The notes beneath the pieces were generated by a model, which had not been told where the DNA came from, did not search any database, and worked only from the letters and a program-made list of their open reading frames with translations. Made by a program: the position numbers and the translations under genes. Of a DNA stretch of 64,000 bases, positions 25,177 through 32,661 are shown piece after piece (position 1 is the stretch's first letter; every line of letters begins with the position of its first letter). Origin of the DNA: Streptacidiphilus sp041262165 (GTDB lineage Bacteria > Actinomycetota > Actinomycetes > Streptomycetales > Streptomycetaceae); the NCBI RefSeq assembly GCF_041262165.1, contig NZ_JBGCBY010000003.1:248001-312000 (forward strand). Direction: 5' to 3'.

Positions 25177-27519
25177 GTGAAGATCCAGCAGCACGAGCCG
25201 AAGCAGATCAGGCCGCAGTCCCAGCAACACGAGTCCCGGCAACACGAGTCCCAGCAGCACGAATCGCAGCAGTCCCAGCAGATCCCCGGCCAGGCGACGT
25301 CCCGAAGCGGCCTCTACCTCCGCACCGACCACGCCTACGGGTCGAGCAACGGCACCACGTCGCAGGCCGCCGGCGCAGGAGCGTACGAGGAGCTCCGCGT
25401 CGACGTCGACGGCATCGCCCCCACCATGACCGTCAGCGGCACCATCTGGCGGCTCACCACCGGCGCCCAGAACTGGATCGCCAGTGTCGACCGCCAGCCC
25501 GACGGCAGCTACAGCGGCCCCATCGGCTACCGCGAGGGCAACCCGCTGCTGCGCCCCTACACCTCGGTGAAGCTGCAGCTGACGGGCCGTTCGCCGCTCG
25601 CGCAGCCGCGCGCCGTGGTGTCGTTCCAGCGGACCGACGGCCAGGACAAGGTCCTCGGCTACAGCTTCGCCCGACCGTTCTTCCGCGAGGCGGAGATCGA
25701 GGTCGACCGCACCGGCGACTCCGCCGCGGTGATCCGGGTGCAGCCCGAGACCCACTCGCACCAGCAGGTCCGGCCGCAGCAGCAGCCGATGATGGACCTC
25801 GCCGAGGCCTTCGCCCGCCAGGGCATCCAGGTCGTCGTGCACGGCAGCGACGAGCCCGTCGACATCGACGCGGCCCAGTCCGCCTGGTCCGACGTCGAGT
25901 TGCACGACGCGGCCCAGCGGCACGCGGCGGTTCGGACGAGCGCGGGGCCCACCCGGCAGCAGCGCAGGAAGGCCGAGCAGCAGTACCCGATCGCTCAGCA
26001 GTCCATGCTGCAGCAGGAACGGCACCACCTCCACGAGGACTCCGCCCAGCAGCACATCTGGACGCTGTTCGCGAAGAGCCACCAGCACGGCCCAGGCATC
26101 TCCGGAGCCGTCCTCGACCAGGTCGGCCCCGAGCAGATCCAGACCTGCGTGCTCTTCGGCGACAGCTACCTCGCCGCCGACCACCTCGCCGCCGACGAGC
26201 AGAACGGCACGAGCGAGCAGAACGGCACGGGAGACGCGGCGGCACAGCGCGACCGGCTGCGGTTCGTCGCCGCCGTCCGCGAGATCGGCCATGCCCTGGG
26301 CCTCGCCGACTCCTGGGACAAGTCCCGCCCGATGGCGTGGGTGCCGATGGCGGACGAGCCCGAGGCGCGCAGCTTCATGAACGACCCCAGCCGGGTGGCG
26401 GGCGGCTCCAAGGCCTTCTTCGCCGACTTCCGCTACCTCTTCAGCGAGGAGGAGCTGCGCTTCCTCCGCCACATGCCGGGCAGGCCAGAGCAGCAGACCG
26501 CCATCCCGTGGTTCGAGCACCAGGCGTTCGAGCTGGTGCGCCGCGCGAGCGAGGCGACCGGCAGCGGGCTGCGGCTGAAGATCAGGTTGGCCCGTCCGGC
26601 CGACCCGCACGGTGTGATTCGCTTCGGGATGCTTGAGCCGGTGATCGGCGAGTTCTCGCTGAAGAACCGTTCGGCCGGCCCGGTCGTCGTGGACCGGCAC
26701 CTGCTCGCGGGTGAGGATCTCGGCATCGTCGTCAAGCAGAAGGGCGGCGAGGCACGCCTGCTGCGGCCGGTCGTCCGGCACTCGCGGCAGGTCGAACCGT
26801 ACGTCCTGCAGCCCGGCGAGTCGCTGCAGCAGCAGATCATGCTGTCGGCGGGCGCGAGCGGCTGGCAGATCACCGAGCCCGGCACGTACCGGATCTACGC
26901 GGCGCTGCGCACCTCCTCGGGTGTGGGAGCGGGCGGTCCGGCGGCGCAGGTCCTGGCCCGGCCGGCGATGCTGCAGGTGGACCGCCCGGCGTCGCGGGAG
27001 CAGGAGCGGATCGCGGACGAGGTGTGCGTCGAGCAGGTCGGACGGGTGCTGGCGCTCGGCGGCAGCCGGGTCCTGGACGAGGCGAACGAGGTGCTGCGGC
27101 GCGTCGTCGACCGGATCCCGGAGTCGGCGCTGGCGAAGCACGCGGCAGCGGCTCTGGCGTACGCGGCCTGCGTCCCGGGGAAGGTGCTCGAGGGCACCCA
27201 GGACAAGCAGCACCTCTCCGTCCCGCCGACGGACCCGCAGGCGGCCAGGCCGATGCTGGACCTCGCCTTCGGCGACCTGGACGCGGCCTTCGAGACCTTC
27301 GGCCCGGTGCGGCTCAGCCGTGACGTGCGCCGGGTCGCGGAGGCGCTCGGCGCCCAGGGTGAGCAGCGCAGGGCGAGCGAGATGACCGACAAGCTCGTGC
27401 GTTGCCTGGAGCAGCGCGAGGTCAAGCCGTCGGCGGTCGAGCAGGTCAGGGAGGCGCAGCGGCGCCTCGCGGGCACCAAGCCGGGCACCAAGCCGGGTGA
27501 GCAGCCCAAGCGCAGGTAG
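25177..27519 (+). CDS. Large hypothetical protein with degenerate metzincin protease motif
   Basis: GTG at 25177 with GGAGGAGG 8 bases upstream gives 780 residues. The first 35 residues are a Gln/His/Glu/Ser repeat (units such as QQHES). Residues 368-378 read REIGHALGLAD, the metzincin zinc motif HExxHxxGxxH with the first His changed to Arg368 and the third to Asp378. SFMND with Met401 follows at the spacing of a Met-turn, and FSEEELRFL resembles the matrixin C-terminal helix. It is therefore probably a pseudoprotease. The rest has beta-rich domains and a helical C-terminus ending in GTKPG repeats. No signal peptide is seen. It is monocistronic with a strong terminator at 27529-27566. Confidence 0.75.
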   Translation: MKIQQHEPKQIRPQSQQHESRQHESQQHESQQSQQIPGQATSRSGLYLRTDHAYGSSNGTTSQAAGAGAYEELRVDVDGIAPTMTVSGTIWRLTTGAQNWIASVDRQPDGSYSGPIGYREGNPLLRPYTSVKLQLTGRSPLAQPRAVVSFQRTDGQDKVLGYSFARPFFREAEIEVDRTGDSAAVIRVQPETHSHQQVRPQQQPMMDLAEAFARQGIQVVVHGSDEPVDIDAAQSAWSDVELHDAAQRHAAVRTSAGPTRQQRRKAEQQYPIAQQSMLQQERHHLHEDSAQQHIWTLFAKSHQHGPGISGAVLDQVGPEQIQTCVLFGDSYLAADHLAADEQNGTSEQNGTGDAAAQRDRLRFVAAVREIGHALGLADSWDKSRPMAWVPMADEPEARSFMNDPSRVAGGSKAFFADFRYLFSEEELRFLRHMPGRPEQQTAIPWFEHQAFELVRRASEATGSGLRLKIRLARPADPHGVIRFGMLEPVIGEFSLKNRSAGPVVVDRHLLAGEDLGIVVKQKGGEARLLRPVVRHSRQVEPYVLQPGESLQQQIMLSAGASGWQITEPGTYRIYAALRTSSGVGAGGPAAQVLARPAMLQVDRPASREQERIADEVCVEQVGRVLALGGSRVLDEANEVLRRVVDRIPESALAKHAAAALAYAACVPGKVLEGTQDKQHLSVPPTDPQAARPMLDLAFGDLDAAFETFGPVRLSRDVRRVAEALGAQGEQRRASEMTDKLVRCLEQREVKPSAVEQVREAQRRLAGTKPGTKPGEQPKRR

Positions 27520-27528
27520 CAGCGAACG

Positions 27529-27566
27529 AGGGTGTGCAGACGGGAGGTTCGCCGTCTGCACACCCT
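27529..27566 (+). terminator. Rho-independent-like terminator
   Basis: A perfect 15-bp stem (AGGGTGTGCAGACGG paired with CCGTCTGCACACCCT) with an 8-base loop begins nine bases after the stop of the 25177 gene. There is no T-run, as usual in high-GC actinobacteria. Confidence 0.8.
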
Positions 27567-27656
27567 CCGCTGTGTGCCGTGCCGCCCTTGATGGCTCACC
27601 CGTTCGCACTATGCTCTGGTGTTTGACGATTGGTCATTCCTGAGGGCGGGGGGCGC

Positions 27657-28388
27657 GTGGCCATCGAACTGCCAGGTGAACTGGTGTGGGTGATGAACCT
27701 GCTGGGCCTGAACTGGCCGCAGGCGAATGAGGACAAGGTGCGCGAATTCGCGGGTCACGTACGGGACTTCGGACGGAACCTCGACAGCACCCACCGGGCG
27801 GCGACGGACACCATCCAGCGGATGGGCGAGCACTACCAGGCCAACTCCTACGAGCAACTGGTCGCCAGCTGGGCCCGGATGTCCAACGACCACATGGGCG
27901 AGCTCGTGGACGCCTGCGAGGTCGCGGCGGTCGCACTGGAGGTCGCGGCGGACGTCATCGTCGGCGCGAAGCTCTCCGTCATCACCGAACTGGGGGTGAT
28001 GGCCGTGGAGTTCGTCGCCGACCAGGCCGCCGCCGTGGTGACTCTCGGCGCGGCGGAGGCGGCGGAGGCCCTGCTGATCGAGGCCACCAAGAAGATCGTC
28101 AACGCGATCCTGCAGCAGCTGGAGCAGCAGATCATCGGTGACCTGATCGAGCAGGCCGTCGGCCCGCTCGAAGCGGTCGTCGAACGCGCGGTCGGCGGCC
28201 TGGTCTTCAGGGGCCTCGAAGCGGCACTCGGCGACCCCACCGTCAGCGGCGGCTCCGCGGGCGACGGCTTCCGCATCCACCCCGGCGAACTCCTCAACCA
28301 CGCGGCGGCGCTGCACGGCCACGCCGAGGACATGGCCGGCCACGCCACCCGCTTCACCTCCGCGACGGAAGGTTTCTCCTTCACATGA
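27657..28388 (+). CDS. WXG100-like/ESX-targeting N-terminal module of a polymorphic toxin
   Basis: GTG at 27657 behind GGCGGGGGG gives 243 residues. The opening AIELPGELVWVMNLLGLNWP and a helical hairpin with HYQANSYEQLVASW match the WXG100-like domain at the N-terminus of CpnT-type and other actinobacterial polymorphic toxins, which directs export by type VII systems. The rest is long amphipathic helices (about 80-200) and a short tail. Its stop overlaps the ATG of the deaminase toxin (ATGA), so the carrier and the toxin are two proteins, not the usual single chain. Confidence 0.8.
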   Translation: MAIELPGELVWVMNLLGLNWPQANEDKVREFAGHVRDFGRNLDSTHRAATDTIQRMGEHYQANSYEQLVASWARMSNDHMGELVDACEVAAVALEVAADVIVGAKLSVITELGVMAVEFVADQAAAVVTLGAAEAAEALLIEATKKIVNAILQQLEQQIIGDLIEQAVGPLEAVVERAVGGLVFRGLEAALGDPTVSGGSAGDGFRIHPGELLNHAAALHGHAEDMAGHATRFTSATEGFSFT

Positions 28389-29281
28389 GCGACCCCGTGG
28401 TCCATGGACTCGAACACGTCGCCGGACGCCTCACCAAGGCCGCAGGCAGGGACGCGGGCAAGGCCGTCGAGACGGTCCTCCACGACGCCGGCCACGGAGT
28501 GGAGTCGGTCTCCGAGAACGTCGCCAAGACGGAGGCGGAGCATGTCGCACACTTCGACGGCATCGCGAAGATCCGCCAGGATCTGCACCGGGACATCGGG
28601 TCCACCCCCGTCTACAAGTTGAGCGACGAGGGAGTGGTCCAGCGACTGACACCGCACGGACCGGCGGCACTCACCCAGGCGGACCGCGATCGGCTGAAAC
28701 TGAAGCTGGACGGCAATGACCGGGTCCCCAGCCGGAAGGTCGAGGAGGGGCAGAAGAATCCGTACAACCTGCCTCGGGTGAAGAAGGGGACGACCCGACC
28801 GAGGGTCGAGTCGACGGAGGTCCCCTTCGGCGAGGGGGATCTTGCGAAGGCGACCCAGCTCGCTCGCCACGAGGACCAGAGCTACGGGAACTACAAGAAG
28901 ATCCCCGACAGTGAGAACTACAAGTTCGAGAGCAACAACTACGCCGCCGTCCGATACGGGGAGAAGGGGGATCCGAACGGGTTCATCCTGGTCGGGCGCA
29001 GCGAATACCCGACACATTCGGAAAGGGTGCTCGGCATACCCTTCCTCCAGTCCGGATCAGAGCACGGAATAACCGCCCTCTACACCGAGCGGGCCCCCTG
29101 CAGCAGCAGTCCCAACTGCGGTGGCTGGATGCACCATTTCCTGCCGGGCCATATCAGCGTCACACACAGCACGGAATACGGACCCGGTGCTGCCTCGCAG
29201 TTGCAGGGAAACAACAACATGAAGGACTACCTCAACGGGCTGAACCCCAACCCCAGCAAGCACGCCGCCGCAGGGCTCTGA
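28385..29281 (+). CDS. Deaminase-fold polymorphic toxin
   Basis: The product has 298 residues. The N-terminal 160 residues are helical and charged. The C-terminal domain shows a cytidine-deaminase-like fold: NYAAVRYG and GFILVGRS strands, then H211-S-E213 in THSER (zinc His and catalytic Glu), the strand ITALYTERAP, and C239 and C245 in PCSSSPNC as zinc Cys ligands, followed by HISVTHSTEYG. This is the pattern of nucleic-acid/nucleotide deaminase toxins (XOO_2897/SCP1.201-like groups). The target, DNA, RNA or nucleotide, is unknown. It overlaps the WXG-like gene upstream by 4 bases, and a SUKH-4 immunity gene follows. Confidence 0.82.
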   Translation: MSDPVVHGLEHVAGRLTKAAGRDAGKAVETVLHDAGHGVESVSENVAKTEAEHVAHFDGIAKIRQDLHRDIGSTPVYKLSDEGVVQRLTPHGPAALTQADRDRLKLKLDGNDRVPSRKVEEGQKNPYNLPRVKKGTTRPRVESTEVPFGEGDLAKATQLARHEDQSYGNYKKIPDSENYKFESNNYAAVRYGEKGDPNGFILVGRSEYPTHSERVLGIPFLQSGSEHGITALYTERAPCSSSPNCGGWMHHFLPGHISVTHSTEYGPGAASQLQGNNNMKDYLNGLNPNPSKHAAAGL

Positions 29282-29339
29282 GGCCGAGATACCATGACCG
29301 ACCGCTGCTCGACTCCGCGTGAAACGATGGGAAGTGTCT

Positions 29340-29906
29340 GTGCCTCAGCTAGTCGACCGTGCCGCGTTTGAGTCGGTTCTCCCAGTGGAGGCCCTGGTCA
29401 CCCTGGGCGACGAAGCCGTTCGAGGAGTGTCGCACGCTCCTACGCGGGGCGCCCTGCGGGACATTGGTCTCCCTGATCGGCCACATGCCCGCTGGTTGGA
29501 TGTTGCGGGTTGGATCTGCAAGGGGAAGCTTGTCATCGGTGTCGAACCCGACGAGGAGGATGTCGACCTTCCGTTCGCCTTCGACCGATGGGCCTGCCTG
29601 GGTTTCATCGGATCGACCGGTGTCTATGTCGACACCGGTTCGGGTGCTGTCTACTGCCAGCCCGAGGGCGAGCCGCCGCACCTCCTGAACAGCAGCATGG
29701 ACACGTTCCTGTACTTCCTTTACCTGCTGGAGGTCGAGCGACCCAACTACGACCACCAGGTCGCGGGCGGCGACATCGAGACCGGCGGAGCCGAGGACCG
29801 TCTGCAGGTGTTGATGGAGGCGGCCGACCCGGTGGCGTTTGAGAACCCCGAGTCCTTCTGGTTCGAGGCACTGCGCGGTGTCTCCGGCGGGCTTTCGGGA
29901 TACTAG
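29340..29906 (+). CDS. SUKH-4 family immunity protein
   Basis: The product has about 188 residues and shows the SUKH-4 pattern: short N-terminal helix, LPVEALVTLGDEA, GKLVIGVEPDEEDVDLPFAFD, VYVDTGSGAVYC and NSSMDTFLYFLYLLEVE. These proteins bind and block a cognate toxin, here most likely the deaminase encoded 58 bases upstream. GTG at 29340 is chosen because GGGAAG lies 6-7 bases ahead; GTG at 29319 or 29334 are alternatives in the same frame. It has somewhat lower GC than its neighbours, which fits an acquired cassette. Confidence 0.8.
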   Translation: MPQLVDRAAFESVLPVEALVTLGDEAVRGVSHAPTRGALRDIGLPDRPHARWLDVAGWICKGKLVIGVEPDEEDVDLPFAFDRWACLGFIGSTGVYVDTGSGAVYCQPEGEPPHLLNSSMDTFLYFLYLLEVERPNYDHQVAGGDIETGGAEDRLQVLMEAADPVAFENPESFWFEALRGVSGGLSGY

Positions 29907-29963
29907 AAGACCGAAGTGACCACCTGCGGGCCGGAACCGTGAGGTGGCGGGGAGGAGAAGCAC

Positions 29964-30839
29964 GTGACGAACTCCGGCGAGGCTCTGGTTGACCGCTTCG
30001 GGGAGGCCGGGCTGCGGAGGTTCGGTGAGGCGGCAGCGGCGGCCGACCCGGCTGCGCCCGAGGCGGCTGTGCTCGCGCGGATCGCCGATCTCGCGCTGCC
30101 CCTTCAGGTCGGACCGTACTTCCACACCCTGCTGGACGAGCCCGCGTCGCTGCGCGAGTACGCCGTGGAGGCCGACGAGTCGGTGAGCGACGCCGAGTAC
30201 CTGGCCTGGGCCAGGCTGGGCTCCGACCGGGCTTACGACCTCGTGGTCAGCCCCGACGGGCAGGTCCTGGCCATGCTCCTCGGTTACGACGAGCCCCTGC
30301 GGTACGTCAGCTCCAGCCCGGAGGAGTTGGCCCAGGCCCTCCTCGGCCTCGACGTCCTCCTGGACACCATCGGGGCAGCCGACGACCCGGAGACGGCGGA
30401 GGCCGCGTTCTTCGCGTTCGAGCGGCAGCTCCAGGAGTCCGACCCGGCGGCCTTCGCCGACCGGGAGAGCTGGTGGCCGCTGGTCCTGGACGACATCAGG
30501 GACACCTCCAGCGTCGAGAACTACGCGGCGTTCGAGATCACCGACGCCGCAGGCGAGAAGAAGATCTTCACCAGCGCGGGGGCGATCTGCCTGCACCCCG
30601 AGGAACGACTCTGGGCCGCGCTGGAGGGCGCCGGGATACCACCCGAGCAGGTGACGGGCATCCACACCGACCTGGAGGCCTGCTACCTGCCGGGCCACTA
30701 CTGCTCGATGTGGCTGGCCACGGCCTTCCCCGAGGCCAAGCTCACCCACAGCTTCTCCTACGGCGAGACCGCCGCCTCCCGCGGCGAGGGCATCGAGCAG
30801 CTCCGCGCGGCCATGGCCCAGCGCGACCAGGAGGCCTGA
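29964..30839 (+). CDS. SUKH-4 domain fused to a deaminase-fold domain
   Basis: GTG at 29964 behind GGGGAGGAG gives 291 residues. Residues 1-165 are SUKH-4-like (LGYDEPLRYVSSSPEELAQALLGLDVLLD). Residues about 180-280 form a second deaminase fold: ENYAAFEITD, KKIFTSAGAICLHPEE with H211 and E213, VTGIHTDLEAC, C240 and C247 (spacing x6), then KLTHSFSYGET. The order of strands and ligands mirrors the toxin at 28385-29281. The Pro before the first Cys is Ala here. It is downstream of the simple immunity gene and 4 bases ahead of the ATPase gene. It could be an active editor, a decoy or a zinc-bound sensor; which cannot be told. Confidence 0.75.
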   Translation: MTNSGEALVDRFGEAGLRRFGEAAAAADPAAPEAAVLARIADLALPLQVGPYFHTLLDEPASLREYAVEADESVSDAEYLAWARLGSDRAYDLVVSPDGQVLAMLLGYDEPLRYVSSSPEELAQALLGLDVLLDTIGAADDPETAEAAFFAFERQLQESDPAAFADRESWWPLVLDDIRDTSSVENYAAFEITDAAGEKKIFTSAGAICLHPEERLWAALEGAGIPPEQVTGIHTDLEACYLPGHYCSMWLATAFPEAKLTHSFSYGETAASRGEGIEQLRAAMAQRDQEA

Positions 30840-30843
30840 CCCG

Positions 30844-32565
30844 GTGCAGGCACCCGACATCGCGGCCTGGCCCCCGCTGGCGGGACCCGCCGCGCGACTG
30901 GCCCCCACCCTGCTCGACTGGGCCTCCCGCGAGGACGCGGGCTGCCCCCGCGTCTGCCTGGTCAGCGGCGGACGGGGGACGGGCAAGAGCCATCTGCTGG
31001 CCTGGCTGCTCGCCGGATCCGACACGCACCCGGCCACCACCGTCCACGCGACCGTCCCAGCGCGGGGGCAGACCGCGCAGACCCTCGCCTGGGAGCTCGG
31101 ACGGCAGCTCGGCTACGGACCGCTCGATGTCGCCGAGCTCCTGGGACGCGTCTCGGCGGACCCCCGCGCGATCCGGATGCTGGTCCCCGACCTGCACCTG
31201 GCCGGGCGCGGGCCCGCCGACCTCCCGACAGCCACCCCGCAGGCCGTCGTGGACGAACTGCTCCGGCCGCTGCTCGCGATGCCCGGCGTCCGGGCCGCGG
31301 TGGAGGTCGAGCACGGCGAGCTGCTCCCGGTCCCCGGCGCGCTCGTCCTCGCGCTCCCTCCCGGGGATGCCGTGCCGACCCCGCCGCTTCGCCCTCTCCC
31401 GCCGCTGCCGGACGACTGGCGCACAGCACCCGCGCCGATCCGCGAGACCGCCCTCGACCAGGCGCTGCAGGAGGGCACCGCCCCGCGACTCCTCGCCGAC
31501 CCGGGCTTCCTGGTGCACGGTTCGGCTGTAGCCATCACTGCCACCCTCGCGGACCGGCGCGTCACCGCCCCCGGACGGTTGCGCTCGGTCTGGGCGCAGG
31601 CAGGGCCCGCCCTCGCCTCCGGCGACCTCTCCGACCCCCAGCGCGCCGCCGTACTGCACGCCGCAGCGCTGGGCCGCGACCCGCGTCTCGCGGAGTTCCT
31701 GCGTCCCCTCGCCGAGACCCACGCCTGGACGGCGGTCTGGTCCCGCCCTCGACTGCGTACCACCGCGGTCACCATCACCGCCGAGGCCGTCACCGCCGAG
31801 ACCGCCGATTCCTTCGTCGCGGTCGACCGCGCAGGTCGCCTCCAACGGCACGATCTCGCCGACGGGGCGCTTCGCGCCCGGATCACCACCGACCCCCGGC
31901 ATCGCGCCTCCCGCCTGGCCGGCGTCGACGACGACCACGTACTCGCCGTCGACGCCACCGGCCGCCTCTACCCCATGTCGACCCGGCCCGAGGCCGTCAC
32001 CGCGACCCCGGCGTGGCTCGAGCGCCTGGCTCGGCACCACAACGCCGCCGTCCTCGCCACCCCCGCCGGACGGGCCACCGCCGTCGCCGCGGACGGCGAC
32101 TCCGTGGTCGTCGCCGACGCCCAGGGCGGCTTCCACTACTGGCCCGCCGTCGACGCGTCCACAGGGCCCGTCTCCGAGCGGCCGCACCGGACCGCCGTCA
32201 CCGCCGTGGCCTGCCTCGCCGTGCCGGAAGTCCCCGGCCTCACCCTGGTGCTCACCGGCGGCCTCGACGGCACCGTTCGCCTCTGGGACTCCGCCTCGGG
32301 CCGGTCCATGCCCGAGCCCGTCGACCGACGCAACGCCCTGCCCACCGCCCTCGCCGCAGCTCGCACCGGCCACGGCCCCGTCCTCGCCGTCGCCTGGTCC
32401 GACCGGCTGCTGCACATCTGGCGGCTGTTTGAAGGACGGGTCGCGGCGGTGCCGCTGCTGCAGGACGTCGACACCCTCGCTCTGGCCCCCTCCGGCCTCC
32501 TCGTCTGCGGCGGCCCGGAGGGCTCGTCCGCGCTGCGGCTGGACCTCGACGCCTTCTGGGCCTGA
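30844..32565 (+). CDS. P-loop ATPase with C-terminal WD40-like repeats
   Basis: GTG at 30844 gives 573 residues. The Walker A motif is GGRGTGKSH near residues 43-51. IRMLVPDLHLAG may be Walker B. The C-terminal 270 residues carry beta-propeller-like blades (VAVDRAGRLQRHDL, VLAVDATGRLYP, VVADAQGGFHYW, LTGGLDGTVRLWDSASG, AWSDRLLHIWRL). The combination recalls STAND-type ATPases, though no caspase or other effector domain is visible. It starts 4 bases after the SUKH-deaminase gene, so it belongs to the toxin operon and may regulate or sense its activity. Confidence 0.78.
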   Translation: MQAPDIAAWPPLAGPAARLAPTLLDWASREDAGCPRVCLVSGGRGTGKSHLLAWLLAGSDTHPATTVHATVPARGQTAQTLAWELGRQLGYGPLDVAELLGRVSADPRAIRMLVPDLHLAGRGPADLPTATPQAVVDELLRPLLAMPGVRAAVEVEHGELLPVPGALVLALPPGDAVPTPPLRPLPPLPDDWRTAPAPIRETALDQALQEGTAPRLLADPGFLVHGSAVAITATLADRRVTAPGRLRSVWAQAGPALASGDLSDPQRAAVLHAAALGRDPRLAEFLRPLAETHAWTAVWSRPRLRTTAVTITAEAVTAETADSFVAVDRAGRLQRHDLADGALRARITTDPRHRASRLAGVDDDHVLAVDATGRLYPMSTRPEAVTATPAWLERLARHHNAAVLATPAGRATAVAADGDSVVVADAQGGFHYWPAVDASTGPVSERPHRTAVTAVACLAVPEVPGLTLVLTGGLDGTVRLWDSASGRSMPEPVDRRNALPTALAAARTGHGPVLAVAWSDRLLHIWRLFEGRVAAVPLLQDVDTLALAPSGLLVCGGPEGSSALRLDLDAFWA

Positions 32566-32661
32566 GGCGGTACCCCGCGCCGACTAGGCTGGGGAGGACC
32601 TACGTTCGTCCCCCCGCGCGTTCCCCAGCCCGTCACCCAGCCCCGCAGGAGTGCAGCACCC

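Noticed and set aside
25156..27609. An 817-codon antisense frame over the metzincin-like gene
   Set aside because: Opposite-strand shadow with Leu/Arg/Val-rich translation; the plus-strand frame has a good ribosome-binding site, terminator and recognisable motifs.
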